Below the pieces are notes generated by a model that saw nothing but the letters and a program-made list of their open reading frames with translations, made no database searches and was not told where the DNA came from. From NCBI RefSeq assembly GCF_964340395.1, contig NC_135563.1, positions 1 to 64,000 of the forward strand: a DNA stretch of 64,000 bases, written 5' to 3'. This document shows positions 1-10,262 of the stretch, piece after piece. How positions within the stretch are numbered: position 1 is the first letter of the stretch; every line of letters starts with the position of its first letter. The translations under genes were made by a program, and so were the position numbers. This DNA comes from Glandiceps talaboti (taxonomy: Eukaryota; Hemichordata; Enteropneusta; Spengelidae).

Positions 1-90
1 ACCCTAACCCTAACCCTAACCCTAACCCTAACCCTAACCCTAACCCTAACCCTAACCCTAACCCTAACCCTAACCCTAACCCTAACCCTA

Positions 91-282
91 ACCCCTAACT
101 AACCCTAACCCTAACCCTAACCCTAACCCTAACCCTAACCCTAACCCTAACCCTAACCCTAACCCTAACCCTAACCTACCTAAACCCTAACCCTAACCCT
201 AACCCTAACCCTAACCCTAACCCTAACCCTAACCCCTAACCCTAACCCTAACCCTAACCCTAACCCTAACCCTAACCCCTAA
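91..282. other. Cluster of four irregular telomere repeats
   Basis: Irregular units within the telomere array: CCCCTAA at 92-98 followed by a short CTAA at 99-102; CCTA then CCTAAA at 175-184; CCCCTAA at 233-239; CCCCTAA at 276-282. Half of all irregular places in the telomere fall in this distal 0.3 kb. Most change only the length of a C or A run, which is also the typical long-read sequencing error, so they may not be real. Confidence 0.7.
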
Positions 283-506
283 CCCTAACCCTAACCCTAA
301 CCCTAACCCTAACCCTAACCCTAACCCTAACCCTAACCCTAACCCTAACCCTAACCCTAACCCTAACCCTAACCCTAACCCTAACCCTAACCCTAACCCT
401 AACCCTAACCCTAACCCTAACCCTAACCCTAACCCTAACCCTAACCCTAACCCTAACCCTAACCCTAACCCTAACCCTAACCCTAACCCTAACCCTAACC
501 CTAACC

Positions 507-522
<16 letters not shown>

Positions 523-529
<7 letters not shown>
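523..529. other. Single CCCTAAA unit in the telomere
   Basis: One 7-nt CCCTAAA unit, the plant-type telomere repeat, inside an otherwise pure CCCTAA stretch (283-793). One copy is explained by a telomerase slip or a homopolymer sequencing error and says nothing about the organism. Confidence 0.7.
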
Positions 530-547
<18 letters not shown>

Positions 548-793
548 CCCTAACCCTAACCCTAACCCTAACCCTAACCCTAACCCTAACCCTAACCCTA
601 ACCCTAACCCTAACCCTAACCCTAACCCTAACCCTAACCCTAACCCTAACCCTAACCCTAACCCTAACCCTAACCCTAACCCTAACCCTAACCCTAACCC
701 TAACCCTAACCCTAACCCTAACCCTAACCCTAACCCTAACCCTAACCCTAACCCTAACCCTAACCCTAACCCTAACCCTAACCCTAACCCTAA

Positions 794-1064
794 CCCCTAA
801 CCCTAACCCTAACCCTAACCCTAACCCTAACCCTAACCCTAACCCTAACCCTAACCCTAACCCTAACCCTAACCCTAACCCTAACCCTAACCCTAACCCT
901 AACCCTAACCCTAACCCTAACCCTAACCCTAACCCTAACCCTAACCCAACCCTAACCCTAACCCTAACCCTAACCCTAACCCTAACCCTAACCCTAACCC
1001 TAACCCTAACCCTAACCCTAACCCTAACCCTAACCCTAACCCTAACCCTAACCCTAACCCCTAA
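794..1064. other. Three irregular telomere repeats in the proximal half
   Basis: CCCCTAA at 794-800, CCCAA (missing T) at 945-949 and CCCCTAA at 1058-1064. The stretch 1065-1288 next to the satellite is pure, so there is no gradual decay of telomere repeats towards the junction, unlike the degenerate proximal zone seen at many mammalian telomeres. Confidence 0.7.
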
Positions 1065-1280
1065 CCCTAACCCTAACCCTAACCCTAACCCTAACCCTAA
1101 CCCTAACCCTAACCCTAACCCTAACCCTAACCCTAACCCTAACCCTAACCCTAACCCTAACCCTAACCCTAACCCTAACCCTAACCCTAACCCTAACCCT
1201 AACCCTAACCCTAACCCTAACCCTAACCCTAACCCTAACCCTAACCCTAACCCTAACCCTAACCCTAACCCTAACCCTAA

Positions 1281-1296
1281 CCCTAACCGATCAAAA
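1281..1296. other. Telomere-satellite junction
   Basis: The last full CCCTAA is at 1281-1286 and the satellite sequence CCGATCAAAACTGATC starts at 1287. The four bases AACC at 1285-1288 fit both sides: telomeric CTAACC and the satellite AAAACCGATC found, for example, near 7644. On the minus strand the satellite ends in GGTT, which is in register with the telomeric GGTTAG. The switch is abrupt with no filler sequence. Confidence 0.85.
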
Positions 1297-1465
1297 CTGA
1301 TCAAAACTGGTCAAAACCTGTCAAAACCGGTTTGAAACCGGTCCAAACCTGTCCAAAACTATTCCAAACCGGTCACAACCTGTCCAAACCGGTCCATAAC
1401 CTATGCAAACAAGACAAAACAGGTCAAAACCTGTCCATACCGGTTTTAAACCAGTCAAATCCGAT
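1289..1465. repeat. Leading partial unit next to the telomere
   Basis: Satellite between the telomere and the first core box. It matches the end of the 1664-bp unit U4 (compare 7646-7822), including GGTTTGAAACCGGTCC, so the telomere was joined to what was once the 3' part of a U4-like unit. One local change is CTATTCC where U4 has CCATTCC. Confidence 0.85.
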
Positions 1466-1534
1466 CATAATTAGTTAAAACATAAACAATACTGTCAAAA
1501 CCCGACCAAACCGCAAACCGGTCGACACCTGTCC

Positions 1535-1555
1535 AAACCTGTTCTGTACAGGTTT
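1535..1555. other. Inverted repeat in unit core (representative)
   Basis: Arms AAACCTGT (1535-1542) and ACAGGTTT (1548-1555) are perfect reverse complements around a 5-nt loop TCTGT. It lies at +69 to +89 from the start of the core box in each unit I checked. In G-haplotype units the loop is TGTGT; the arms do not change. It could form a small hairpin or be a dyad-symmetric protein site. Confidence 0.75.
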
Positions 1556-1654
1556 AAATGAGTCAAAACCTGTGCAAACCTGTCTAAACGGTCCAAACCG
1601 GTCGAAAACCTATCCAAGGCGGACCAAAACTGGTGAAAATGAGTCAATACCGGT

Positions 1655-1695
1655 CAAAACCTTCCAAATTGGTTATAATCATGTGAAAACAGATC
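1655..1695. other. CCAAATTGG-TTATAAT box (representative)
   Basis: CCTTCCAAATTGGTTATAAT followed by CATGTGAAAACAGATC. This AT-richer box breaks the monomer rhythm. It occurs once in every unit core, and again in the interior of many longer units, there preceded by AAAAAACGTC and CCATACCGGTCAAATCC (for example 2064-2101 and 3173-3210). It is therefore the second landmark of the array and defines sub-units inside the long units. Function not recognised. Confidence 0.7.
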
Positions 1696-2582
1696 AAAAC
1701 TGGTCAAAACCTGTCAAAACTGGTTCAAACCTGTCGAAATCTATCGAAACCAGTCCAAAACTGGTGAAAACAAGTCAAAACCGATCAAAACCAGTCAACA
1801 CCGGTTTAAAACCGATCAAAACTGGTCAAAACTGGTCAAAACCTGTCGCAAACCGGTTTAAAACCTGTGCAAACAGGTCAAACCTCTCCAAACCAGTCAA
1901 AAACCTATCCAAACCTGTCCAAAATAGGTGCAAACAACTCAAAACCCGTCAAAACCAGTCAAAACTTGTCCAAACCTGTCCAAACCTTTCAAAATCGGTC
2001 CAAACCGGTCCAAAACCATTGCAAACAAGACAAAAAACGTCAAAACCTGTCCATACCGGTCAAATCCTTCCAAATTGGTTATAATCATGTGAAAACAGAT
2101 CAAAACTGGTCAAAACCTGTCAAAACTGGTTCAAACCTGTCGAAATCTATCGAAACCAGTCTAAAACTGGTGAAAACAAGTCAAAACCGATCAAAACCAG
2201 TCAACACCGGTTTAAAACCGATCAAAACTGATCAAAACTGGTTAAAACCTGTCGCAAACCGGTTTAAAACCAGTCAAAACTGGTCAAAACCCTGTGCAAA
2301 CCTGTCAAAACCGGTCCAAACCGCTCGAAAACCTATCCAAACTGGTCCAAAACCTGTGCAAACAAGTCAAAACTGATCAAAACCAGTCAACACCGGTTTA
2401 AAACCGATCAAAACTGATCAAAACTGGTCAAAACCTGTCAAAACCGGTTTGAAACCTGTCCAAACCTGTCCAAAACCATTCCAAACCGGTCACAACCTCT
2501 CCAAACCGGTCCATAACCTATGCAAACAAGACAAAACAGGTCAAAACCTGTCCATACCGGTTTTAAACCAGTCAAATCCGAT

Positions 2583-3688
2583 CATAATTAGTTAAAACAT
2601 AAACAATACTGTCAAAACCCGACCAAACCGCAAACCGGTCGACACCTGTCCAAACCTGTTCTGTACAGGTTTAAATGAGTCAAAACCTGTGCAAACCTGT
2701 CTAACCGGTCCAACCGGTCGAAAACCTATCCAAGGCGGACCAAAACTGGTGAAAATGAGTCAATACCGGTCAAAACCTTCCAAATTGGTTATAATCATGT
2801 GAAAACAGATCAAAACTGGTCAAAACCTGTCAAAACTGGTTCAAACCTGTCGAAATCTATCGAAACCAGTCCAAAACTGGTGAAAACAAGTCAAAACCGA
2901 TCAAAACCAGTCAACACCGGTTTAAAACCGATCAAAACTGGTCAAAACCTGTCGCAAACCGGTTTAAAACCTGTGGAAACAGGTCAAACCTCTCCAAACC
3001 GGTCAAAAACCTATCCAAACCTGTCCAAAATAGGTGCAAACAACTCAAAACCCGTCAAAACCAGTCAAAACTTGTCCAAACCTGTCCAAACCTTTCAAAA
3101 TCGGTCCAAACCGGTCCAAAACCATTGCAAACAAGACAAAAAACGTCAAAACCTGTCCATACCGGTCAAATCCTTCCAAATTGGTTATAATCATGTGAAA
3201 ACAGATCAAAACTGGTCAAAACCTGTCAAAACTGGTTCAAACCTGTCGAAATCTATCAAAACCAGTCTAAAACTGGTGAAAACAAGTCAAAACCGATCAA
3301 AACCAGTCAACACCGGTTTAAAACCGATCAAAACTGATCAAAACTGGTTAAAACCTGTCGCAAACCGGTTTAAAACCAGTCAAAACTGGTCAAAACCCTG
3401 TGCAAACCTGTCAAAACCGGTCCAAACCGCTCGAAAACCTATCCAAACTGGTCCAAAACCTGTGCAAACAAGTCAAAACTGATCAAAACCAGTCAACACC
3501 GGTTTAAAACCGATCAAAACTGATCAAAACTGGTCAAAACCTGTCAAAACCGGTTTGAAACCTGTCCAAACCTGTCCAAAACCATTCCAAACCGGTCACA
3601 ACCTCTCCAAACCGGTCCATAACCTATGCAAACAAGACAAAACAGGTCAAAACCTGTCCATACCGGTTTTAAACCAGTCAAATCCGAT
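2583..3688. repeat. Satellite unit U2, 1106 bp, C haplotype
   Basis: Near copy of U1, 11 bp shorter. The core reads CTAACCGGTCCAACCGGTCG (2700-2719), a local variant not seen in other cores. U1 and U2 together form a telomere-proximal pair distinct from the larger units behind them. Confidence 0.85.
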
Positions 3689-6158
3689 CATAATTAGTTA
3701 AAACATAAACAATACTGTCAAAACCCGACCAAACCGCAAACCGGTCGACACCTGTCCAAACCTGTTCTGTACAGGTTTAAATGAGTCAAAACCTGTGCAA
3801 ACCTGTCTAAACGGTCCAAACCGGTCGAAAACCTATCCAAGGCGGACCAAAACTGGTGAAAATGAGTCAATACCGGTCAAAACCTTCCAAATTGGTTATA
3901 ATCATGTGAAAACAGATCAAAACTGGTCAAAACCTGTCAAAACTGGTTCAAACCTGTCGAAATCTATCGAAACCAGTCCAAAACTGGTGAAAACAAGTCA
4001 AAACCGATCAAAACCAGTCAACACCGGTTTAAAACCGATCAAAACTGGTCAAAACTGGTCAAAACCTGTCGCAAACCGGTTTAAAACCTGTGCAAACAGG
4101 TCAAACCTCTCCAAACCGGTCAAAAACCTATCCAAACCTGTCCAAAATAGGTGCAAACAACTCAAAACCCGTCAAAACCAGTCAAAACTTGTCCAAACCT
4201 GTCCAAACCTTTCAAAATCGGTCCAAACCGGTCCAAAACCATTGCAAACAAGACAAAAAACGTCAAAACCTGTCCATACCGGTCAAAACCTTCCAAATTG
4301 GTTATAATCATGTGAAAAAAGATCAAAACTGGTCAAAACCTGTCAAAACTGGTTCAAACCTGTCGAAATCTATCGAAACCAGTCTAAAACTGGTGAAAAC
4401 AAGTCAAAACCGATCAAAACCAGTCAACACCGGTTTAAAACCGATCAAAACTGATCAAAACTGGTTAAAACCTGTCGCAAACCGATTTAAAACCAGTGAA
4501 AACTGGTTAAAACCTGTGCAAACAGGTCAAACCTCTCCAAACCGGTCAAAAACCTATCCAAACCTGTCCAAAATAGGTGCAAACAACTCAAAACCCGTTA
4601 AAACCAGTCAAAACTTGTCCAAACCTGTCCAAACCTGTCAAAACCGGTCCAAACCGGTCGAAAACCTATCCAAACTGGTCCAAAACCAGTGCAAACAAGT
4701 CAAAACTGATCAAAACCAGTCAACACCGGTTTAAAACCGGTCAAAACTGATCAAAACTGGTCAAAACCTGTCAAAACCGATCAAAACCAGTCAACACCGG
4801 TTTAAAACCGATCAAAACTGATCAAAACTGGTTAAAACCTGTCGCAAACCGGTTTAAAACCAGTGAAAACTGGTCAAAACCTGTGCAAACAGGTCAAACC
4901 TCTCCAAACCGGTCAAAAACCTATCCAAACCTGTCCAAAATAGGTGCAAACAACTCAAAACCCGTTAAAACCAGTCAAAACTTGTCCAAACCTGTCCAAA
5001 CCTGTCAAAACCGGTCCAAACCGGTCGAAAACCTATCCAAACTGGTCCAAAACCAGTGCAAACAAGTCAAAACTGATCAAAACCAGTCAACACCGGTTTA
5101 AAACCGGTAAAAACTGATCAAAACTGGTCAAAACCTGTCAAAACCGGTTCAAAACCGGTCCAAACCTGTCCAAAACCATTCCAAACCGGTCACAACCTGT
5201 CCAAACCGGTCAAATCCTTCCAAATTGGTTATAATCATGTGAAAACAGATCAAAACTGGTCAAAACCTGTCAAAACTGGTTCAAACCTGTTGAAATCTAT
5301 CGAAACCAGTCTAAAACTGGTGAAAACAAGTCAAAACCGATCAAAACCAGTCAACACCGGTTTAAAACCGATCAAAACTGATCAAAACTGGTTAAAACCT
5401 GTCGCAAACCGGTTTAAAACCAGTGAAAACTGGTCAAAACCCTGTGCAAACAGGTCAAACCTCTCCAAACCGGTCAAAAACCTATCCAAACCTGTCCAAA
5501 ATAGGTGCAAACAACTCAAAACCCGTTAAAACCAGTCAAAACTTGTCCAAACCTGTCCAAACCTGTCAAAACCGGTCCAAACCGGTCGAAAACCTATCCA
5601 AACTGGTCCAAAACCAGTGCAAACAAGTCAAAACTGATCAAAACCAGTCAACACCGGTTTAAAACCGGTAAAAACTGATCAAAACTGGTCAAAACCTGTC
5701 AAAACCGGTTCAAAACCGGTCCAAACCTGTCCAAAACCATTCCAAACCGGTCACAACCTGTCCAAACCGGTCCATAACCTATGCAAACAAGACAAAACAG
5801 GTCAAAACCTGTCCATACCGGTCAAAACCTTCAAAATTGGTTATAATCATGTGAAAACAGATCAAAACTGGTCAAAACCTGTCAAAACTGGTTCAAACCT
5901 GTCGAAATCTATCGAAACCAGTCCAAAACTGGTGAAAACAAGTCAAAACCGATCAAAACCAGTCAACACCGGTTTAAAACCGATCAAAACTGGTCAAAAC
6001 TGGTCAAAACCTGTCGCAAACCGGTTTAAAACCTGTGCAAACAGGTCAAACCTCTCCAAACCGGTCAAAAACCTATCCAAACCGGTCCAAAACCATTGCA
6101 AACAAGACAAAAAACGTCAAAACATGTCCATACCGGTTTTAAACCAGTCAAATCCGAT
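3689..6158. repeat. Satellite unit U3, 2470 bp, C haplotype
   Basis: First unit of super-repeat copy 1. Its interior contains repeated sub-blocks ending CAACACCGGTTTAAAACCGG (near 4721, 5089, 5650) and interior TTATAAT boxes near 4301, 5229 and 5841. Equal in length to U7. Its tail (about 5423-6158) is also found in U12 (25925-26660) and U16 (32278-33013). Confidence 0.88.
4725..4741. other. 17-bp inverted repeat ACCGGTTTAAAACCGGT (representative)
   Basis: Arms ACCGGTTT and AAACCGGT pair perfectly around a single central base, with an ACCGGT hexamer at each end. It forms where CAACACCGG meets TTTAAAACCGG and recurs many times, for example 8453 and 13792. A form with a central T is at 10853-10869. 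It is partly a by-product of the monomer sequence. Confidence 0.7.
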
Positions 6159-7822
6159 CATAATTAGTTAAAACATAAACAATACTGTCAAAACCCGACC
6201 AAACCGCAAACCGGTCGACACCTGTCCAAACCTGTTGTGTACAGGTTTAAATGAGTCAAAACCTGTGCAAACCTGTCTAAACGGTCCAAACCGGTCGAAA
6301 ACCTATCCAAGGCGGACCAAAACTGGTGAAAATGAGTCAATACCTGTCAAAACCTTCCAAGTTGGTTATAATCATGTGAAAACAGATGAAAACTGGTCAA
6401 AACCTGTCAAAACTGGTTCAAACCTGTCGAAATCTATCGAAACCAGTCCAAAACTGGTGAAAACAAGTCAAAACCGATCAAAACCAGTCAACACCGGTTT
6501 AAAACCGATCAAAACTGGTCAAAACCTGTCGCAAACCGGTTTAAAACCTGTGCAAACAGGTCAAACCTCTCCAAACCGGTCAAAAACCTATCCAAACTTG
6601 TCCAAAATAGGTGCAAACAACTCAAAACCCGTCAAAACCAGTCAAAACTTGTCCAAACCTGTCCAAAACTTTCAAAATCGGTCCAAACCGGTCCAAAACC
6701 ATTGCAAACAAGACAAAAAACGTCAAAACCTGTCCATACCGGTCAAAACCTTCCAAATTGGTTATAATCATGTGAAAACAGATCAAAACTGGTCAAAACC
6801 TGTCAAAACTGGTTCAAACCTGTCGAAATCTATCGAAACCAGTTTAAAACTGGTGAAAACAAGTCAAAACTGATCAAAACCAGTCAACACCGGTTTAAAA
6901 CCGATCAAAACTGATCAAAACTGGTTAAAACCTGTCGCAAAACGGTTTAAAACCAGTGAAAACTGGTCAAAACCTGTGCAAACAGGTCAAACCTCTCCAA
7001 ACCGGTCAAAAACCTATCCAAACCTGTCCAAAATAGGTGCAAACAACTCAAAACCCGTTAAAACCAGTCAAAACTTGTCCAAACCTGTCCAAACCTGTCA
7101 AAACCGGTCAAAACCGGTCGAAAACCTATCCAAACTGGTCGAAAACCAGTGCAAAGAAGATAAAAAACGTCAAAACCTGTCCATTCCGGTCAAATCCTTC
7201 CAAATTGGTTATAATCATGTGAAAACAGATCAAAACTGGTCAAAACCTGTCAAAACTGGTTCAAACCTGTCGAAATCTATCGAAACCAGTCTAAAACTGG
7301 TGAAAACAAGTCAAAACCGATCAAAACCAGTCAACACCGGTTTAAAACCGATCAAAACTGATCAAAACTGGTTAAAACCTGTCGCAAACCGGTTTAAAAC
7401 CAGTGAAAACTGGTCAAAACCTGTGCAAACAGGTCAAACCTCTCCAAACCGGTCAAAAACCTCTCCAAACCTGTCCAAAATAGGTGCAAACAACTCAAAA
7501 CCCGTTAAAACCAGTCAAAACTTGTCCAAACCTGTCCAAACCTGTCAAAACCGGTCCAAACCGCTCGAAAACCTATCCAAACTGGTCCAAAACCTGTGCA
7601 AACAAGTCAAAACTGATCAAAACCAGTCAACACCGGTTTAAAACCGATCAAAACTGATCAAAACTGGTCAAAACCTGTCAAAACCGGTTTGAAACCGGTC
7701 CAAACCTGTCCAAAACCATTCCAAACCGGTCACAACCTGTCCAAACCGGTCCATAACCTATGCAAACAAGACAAAACAGGTCAAAACCTGTCCATACCGG
7801 TTTTAAACCAGTCAAATCCGAT
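6159..7822. repeat. Satellite unit U4, 1664 bp, G haplotype
   Basis: The 1664-bp form is the most length-stable unit: it recurs as U8, U13, U17 (G haplotype), U23 (C) and U31 (recombinant). Shows CAGATGAAAACTGG in the core where most units have CAGATCAAAACTGG, a change shared with U8, U13 and U17. Carries CTCTCC at 7461-7466 where U8 has CTATCC. Confidence 0.88.
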
Positions 7823-10262
7823 CATAATTAGTTAAAACATAAACAATACTGTCAAAACCCGACCAAACCGCAAACCGGTCGACACCTGTCCAAACCTGTT
7901 CTGTACAGGTTTAAATGAGTCAAAACCTGTGCAAACCTGTCTAAACGGTCCAAACCGGTCGAAAACCTATCCAAGGCGGACCAAAACTGGTGAAAATGAG
8001 TCAATACCGGTCAAAACTTTCCAAATTGGTTATAATCATGTGAAAACAGATCAAAACTGGTCAAAACCTGTCAAAACTGGTGCAAACCTGTCGAAATCTA
8101 TCGAAACCAGTCTAAAACTGGTGAAAACAAGTCAAAACCGATCAAAACCAGTCAACACCGGTTTGAAACCGATCAAAACTGATCAAAACTGGTTAAAACC
8201 TGTCGCAAACCGGTTTAAAACCAGTGAAAACTGGTCAAAACCTGTGCAAACAGGTCAAACCGGTCAAAAACCTATCCAAACCTGTCCAAAATAGGTGCAA
8301 ACAACTCAAAACCCGTTAAAACCAGTCAAAACTTGTCCAAACCTGTCCAAACCTGTCAAAACTGGTCCAAACCGGTCGAAAACCTATCCAAACTGGTCCA
8401 AAACCAGTGCAAACAAGTCAAAACTGATCAAAACCAGTCAACACCGGTTTAAAACCGGTCAAAACTGATCAAAACTGGTCAAAACCTGTCAAAACTGGTT
8501 CAAACCTGTCGAAATCTATCGAAACCAGTCCAAAACTGGTGAAAACAAGTCAAAACCGATCAAAACCAGTCAACACCGGTTTAAAACCGATCAAAACTGG
8601 TCAAAACTGGTCAAAACCTGTCGCAAACCGGTTTAAAACCTGTGCAAACAGGTCAAACCTCTCCAAACCGGTCAAAAACCTATCCAAACCTGTCCAAAAT
8701 AGGTGCAAACAATTCAAAACCCGTCAAAACCAGTCAAAACTTGTCCAAACCTGTCCAAACCTTTCAAAATCGGTCCAAACCGGTCCAAAACCATTGAAAA
8801 CAAGACAAAAAACGTCAAAACCTGTCCATACCGGTCAAATCCTTCCAAATTGGTTATAATCATGTGAAAACAGATCAAAACTGGTCAAAACCTGTCAAAA
8901 CTGGTTCAAACCTGTCGAAATCTATCGAAACCAGTCTAAAACTGGTGAAAACAAGTCAAAACCGATCAAAACCAGTCAACACCGGTTTAAAACCGATCAA
9001 AACTGATCAAAACTGGTTAAAACCTGTCGCAAACCGGTTTAAAACCAGTGAAAACTGGTCAAAACCCTGTGCAAACAGGTCAAACCTCTCCAAACCGGTC
9101 AAAAACCTATCCAAACCTGTCCAAAATAGGTGCAAACAACTCAAAACCCGTTAAAACCAGTCAAAACTTGTCCAAACCTGTCCAAACCTGTCAAAACCGG
9201 TCCAAACCGCTCGAAAACCTATCCAAACTGGTCCAAAACCAGTGCAAACAAGACAAAAAACGTCAAAACCTGTCCATACCGGTCAAATCCTTCCAAATTG
9301 GTTATAATCATGTGAAAACAGATCTAAACTGGTCAAAACCTGTCAAAACTGGTTCAAACCTGTCGAAATCTATCGAAACCAGTCTAAAACTGGTGAAAAC
9401 AAGTCAAAACCGATCAAAACCAGTCAACACCGGTTTAAAACCGATCAAAACTGATCAAAACTGGTTAAAACCTGTCGCAAACCGGTTTAAAACCAGTGAA
9501 AACTGGTCAAAACCCTGTGCAAACAGGTCAAACCTCTCCAAACCGGTCAAAAACCTATCCAAACCTGTCCAAAATAGGTGCAAACAACTCAAAACCCGTT
9601 AAAACCAGTCAAAACTTGTCCAAACCTGTCCAAACCTGTCAAAACCGGTCCAAACCGCTCGAAAACCTATCCAAACTGGTCCAAAACCTGTGCAAACAAG
9701 TCAAAACTGATCAAAACCAGTCAACACCGGTTTAAAACCGATCAAAACTGATCAAAACTGGTCAAAACCTGTCAAAACCGATCAAAACCAGTCAACACCG
9801 GTTTAAAACCGATCAAAACTGATCAAAACTGGTTAAAACCTGTCGCAAACCGGTTTAAAACCAGTGAAAACTGGTCAAAACCTGTGCAAACAGGTCAAAC
9901 CTCTCCAAACCGGTCAAAAACCTATCCAAACCTGTCCAAAATAGGTGCAAACAACTCGAAACCCGTTAAAACCAGTCAAAACTTGTCCAAACCTGTCCAA
10001 ACCTGTCAAAACCTGTCCAAACCTGTCAAAACCGGTCCAAACCGGTCGAAAACCTATCCAAACTGGCCCAAAACCAGTGCAAACAAGTCAAAACTGACCA
10101 AAACCAGTCAACACCGGTTTAAAACCGGTCAAAACTGATCAAAACTGGTCAAAACCTGTCAAAACCGGTTCAAAACCGGTCCAAACCTGTCCAAAACCTA
10201 TGCAAACAAGACAGAACAGGTCAAAACCTGTCCATACCGGTTTTAAACCAGTCAAATCCGAT
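7823..10262. repeat. Satellite unit U5, 2440 bp, C haplotype
   Basis: Equal in length to U9 and the parent type of the shorter U14 and U18. Relative to U5 those lack 9473-9606 and 9790-10177. The core has AAAACTTTCC near 8014 and ACTGGTGCAAACC near 8076. Its tail also appears at the end of U20 and U28. Confidence 0.88.

Larger units (their letters stand above)
1..1288. repeat. Telomere, CCCTAA/TTAGGG array at chromosome end
   Basis: Uninterrupted array of the hexamer CCCTAA on the plus strand, about 214 copies, so the G-rich TTAGGG strand is the minus strand and runs 5' to 3' towards position 1. This is the orientation expected of a left chromosome end, where the minus strand would carry the 3' overhang made by telomerase. 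TTAGGG is the telomere repeat of vertebrates, many other animals, many fungi and protists and some Asparagales plants. The array is almost pure; eight irregular places are listed separately. The true telomere may be longer than the assembled part. Confidence 0.98.
1436..1695. repeat. Conserved unit core (representative copy)
   Basis: Representative of the least monomer-like, most conserved segment of each unit. In order: CATACCGGTTTTAAACC, the box CATAATTAGTTAAAACATAA (from 1466), a CAATACTGTC tract, CCGCAAACCGGTCGACACC, an inverted repeat (1535-1555), GGTTTAAATGAG, CCAAGGCGGACC, AATGAGTCAATACC, then CCAAATTGGTTATAATCATG and CAGATC. The box starts again at 2583, 3689, 6159, 7823, 10263, 12756, 15226, 16890, 19330, 21823, 23774, 26661, 28325, 30243, 31481, 33014, 34678, 36596, 39026, 42360, 44811, 46028, 47692, 48850, 50534, 51702, 52523, 55451, 57944, 59162, 60826, 61984, 62795 and 63963. 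No function is known to me; conservation in all copies could reflect homogenisation or binding of a protein. Confidence 0.85.
1466..2582. repeat. Satellite unit U1, 1117 bp, C haplotype
   Basis: First complete unit. Closest to U2; it has one extra 10-bp CTGGTCAAAA monomer near 1819-1840 and one more base in the segment CTAAACGGTCCAAACCGG (1583-1600). It has an interior TTATAAT box near 2080. Confidence 0.85.

Noticed and set aside
523-529. CCCTAAA as evidence for a plant-type telomere
   Set aside because: One copy among more than two hundred CCCTAA units.
525-1304. Open frame on the minus strand made of alternating Leu-Gly and Val-Arg
   Set aside because: It is the translation of TTAGGG repeats; the change from LG to VR simply follows the irregular repeats that shift the frame.
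1477-1487. AAAACATAAAC, a 10 of 11 match to the yeast replication origin consensus (reverse strand)
   Set aside because: That consensus applies to Saccharomyces and relatives, whose telomeres are not TTAGGG; a near match in AT-rich DNA is expected by chance.
1672-1679. TATAAT as a bacterial -10 promoter element
   Set aside because: The window is eukaryotic and there is no matching -35 element or downstream gene.
1436-1695. CENP-B box or other known centromere satellite motif in the core
   Set aside because: No match to the TTCG....CGGGA pattern, and the array is terminal rather than centromeric.
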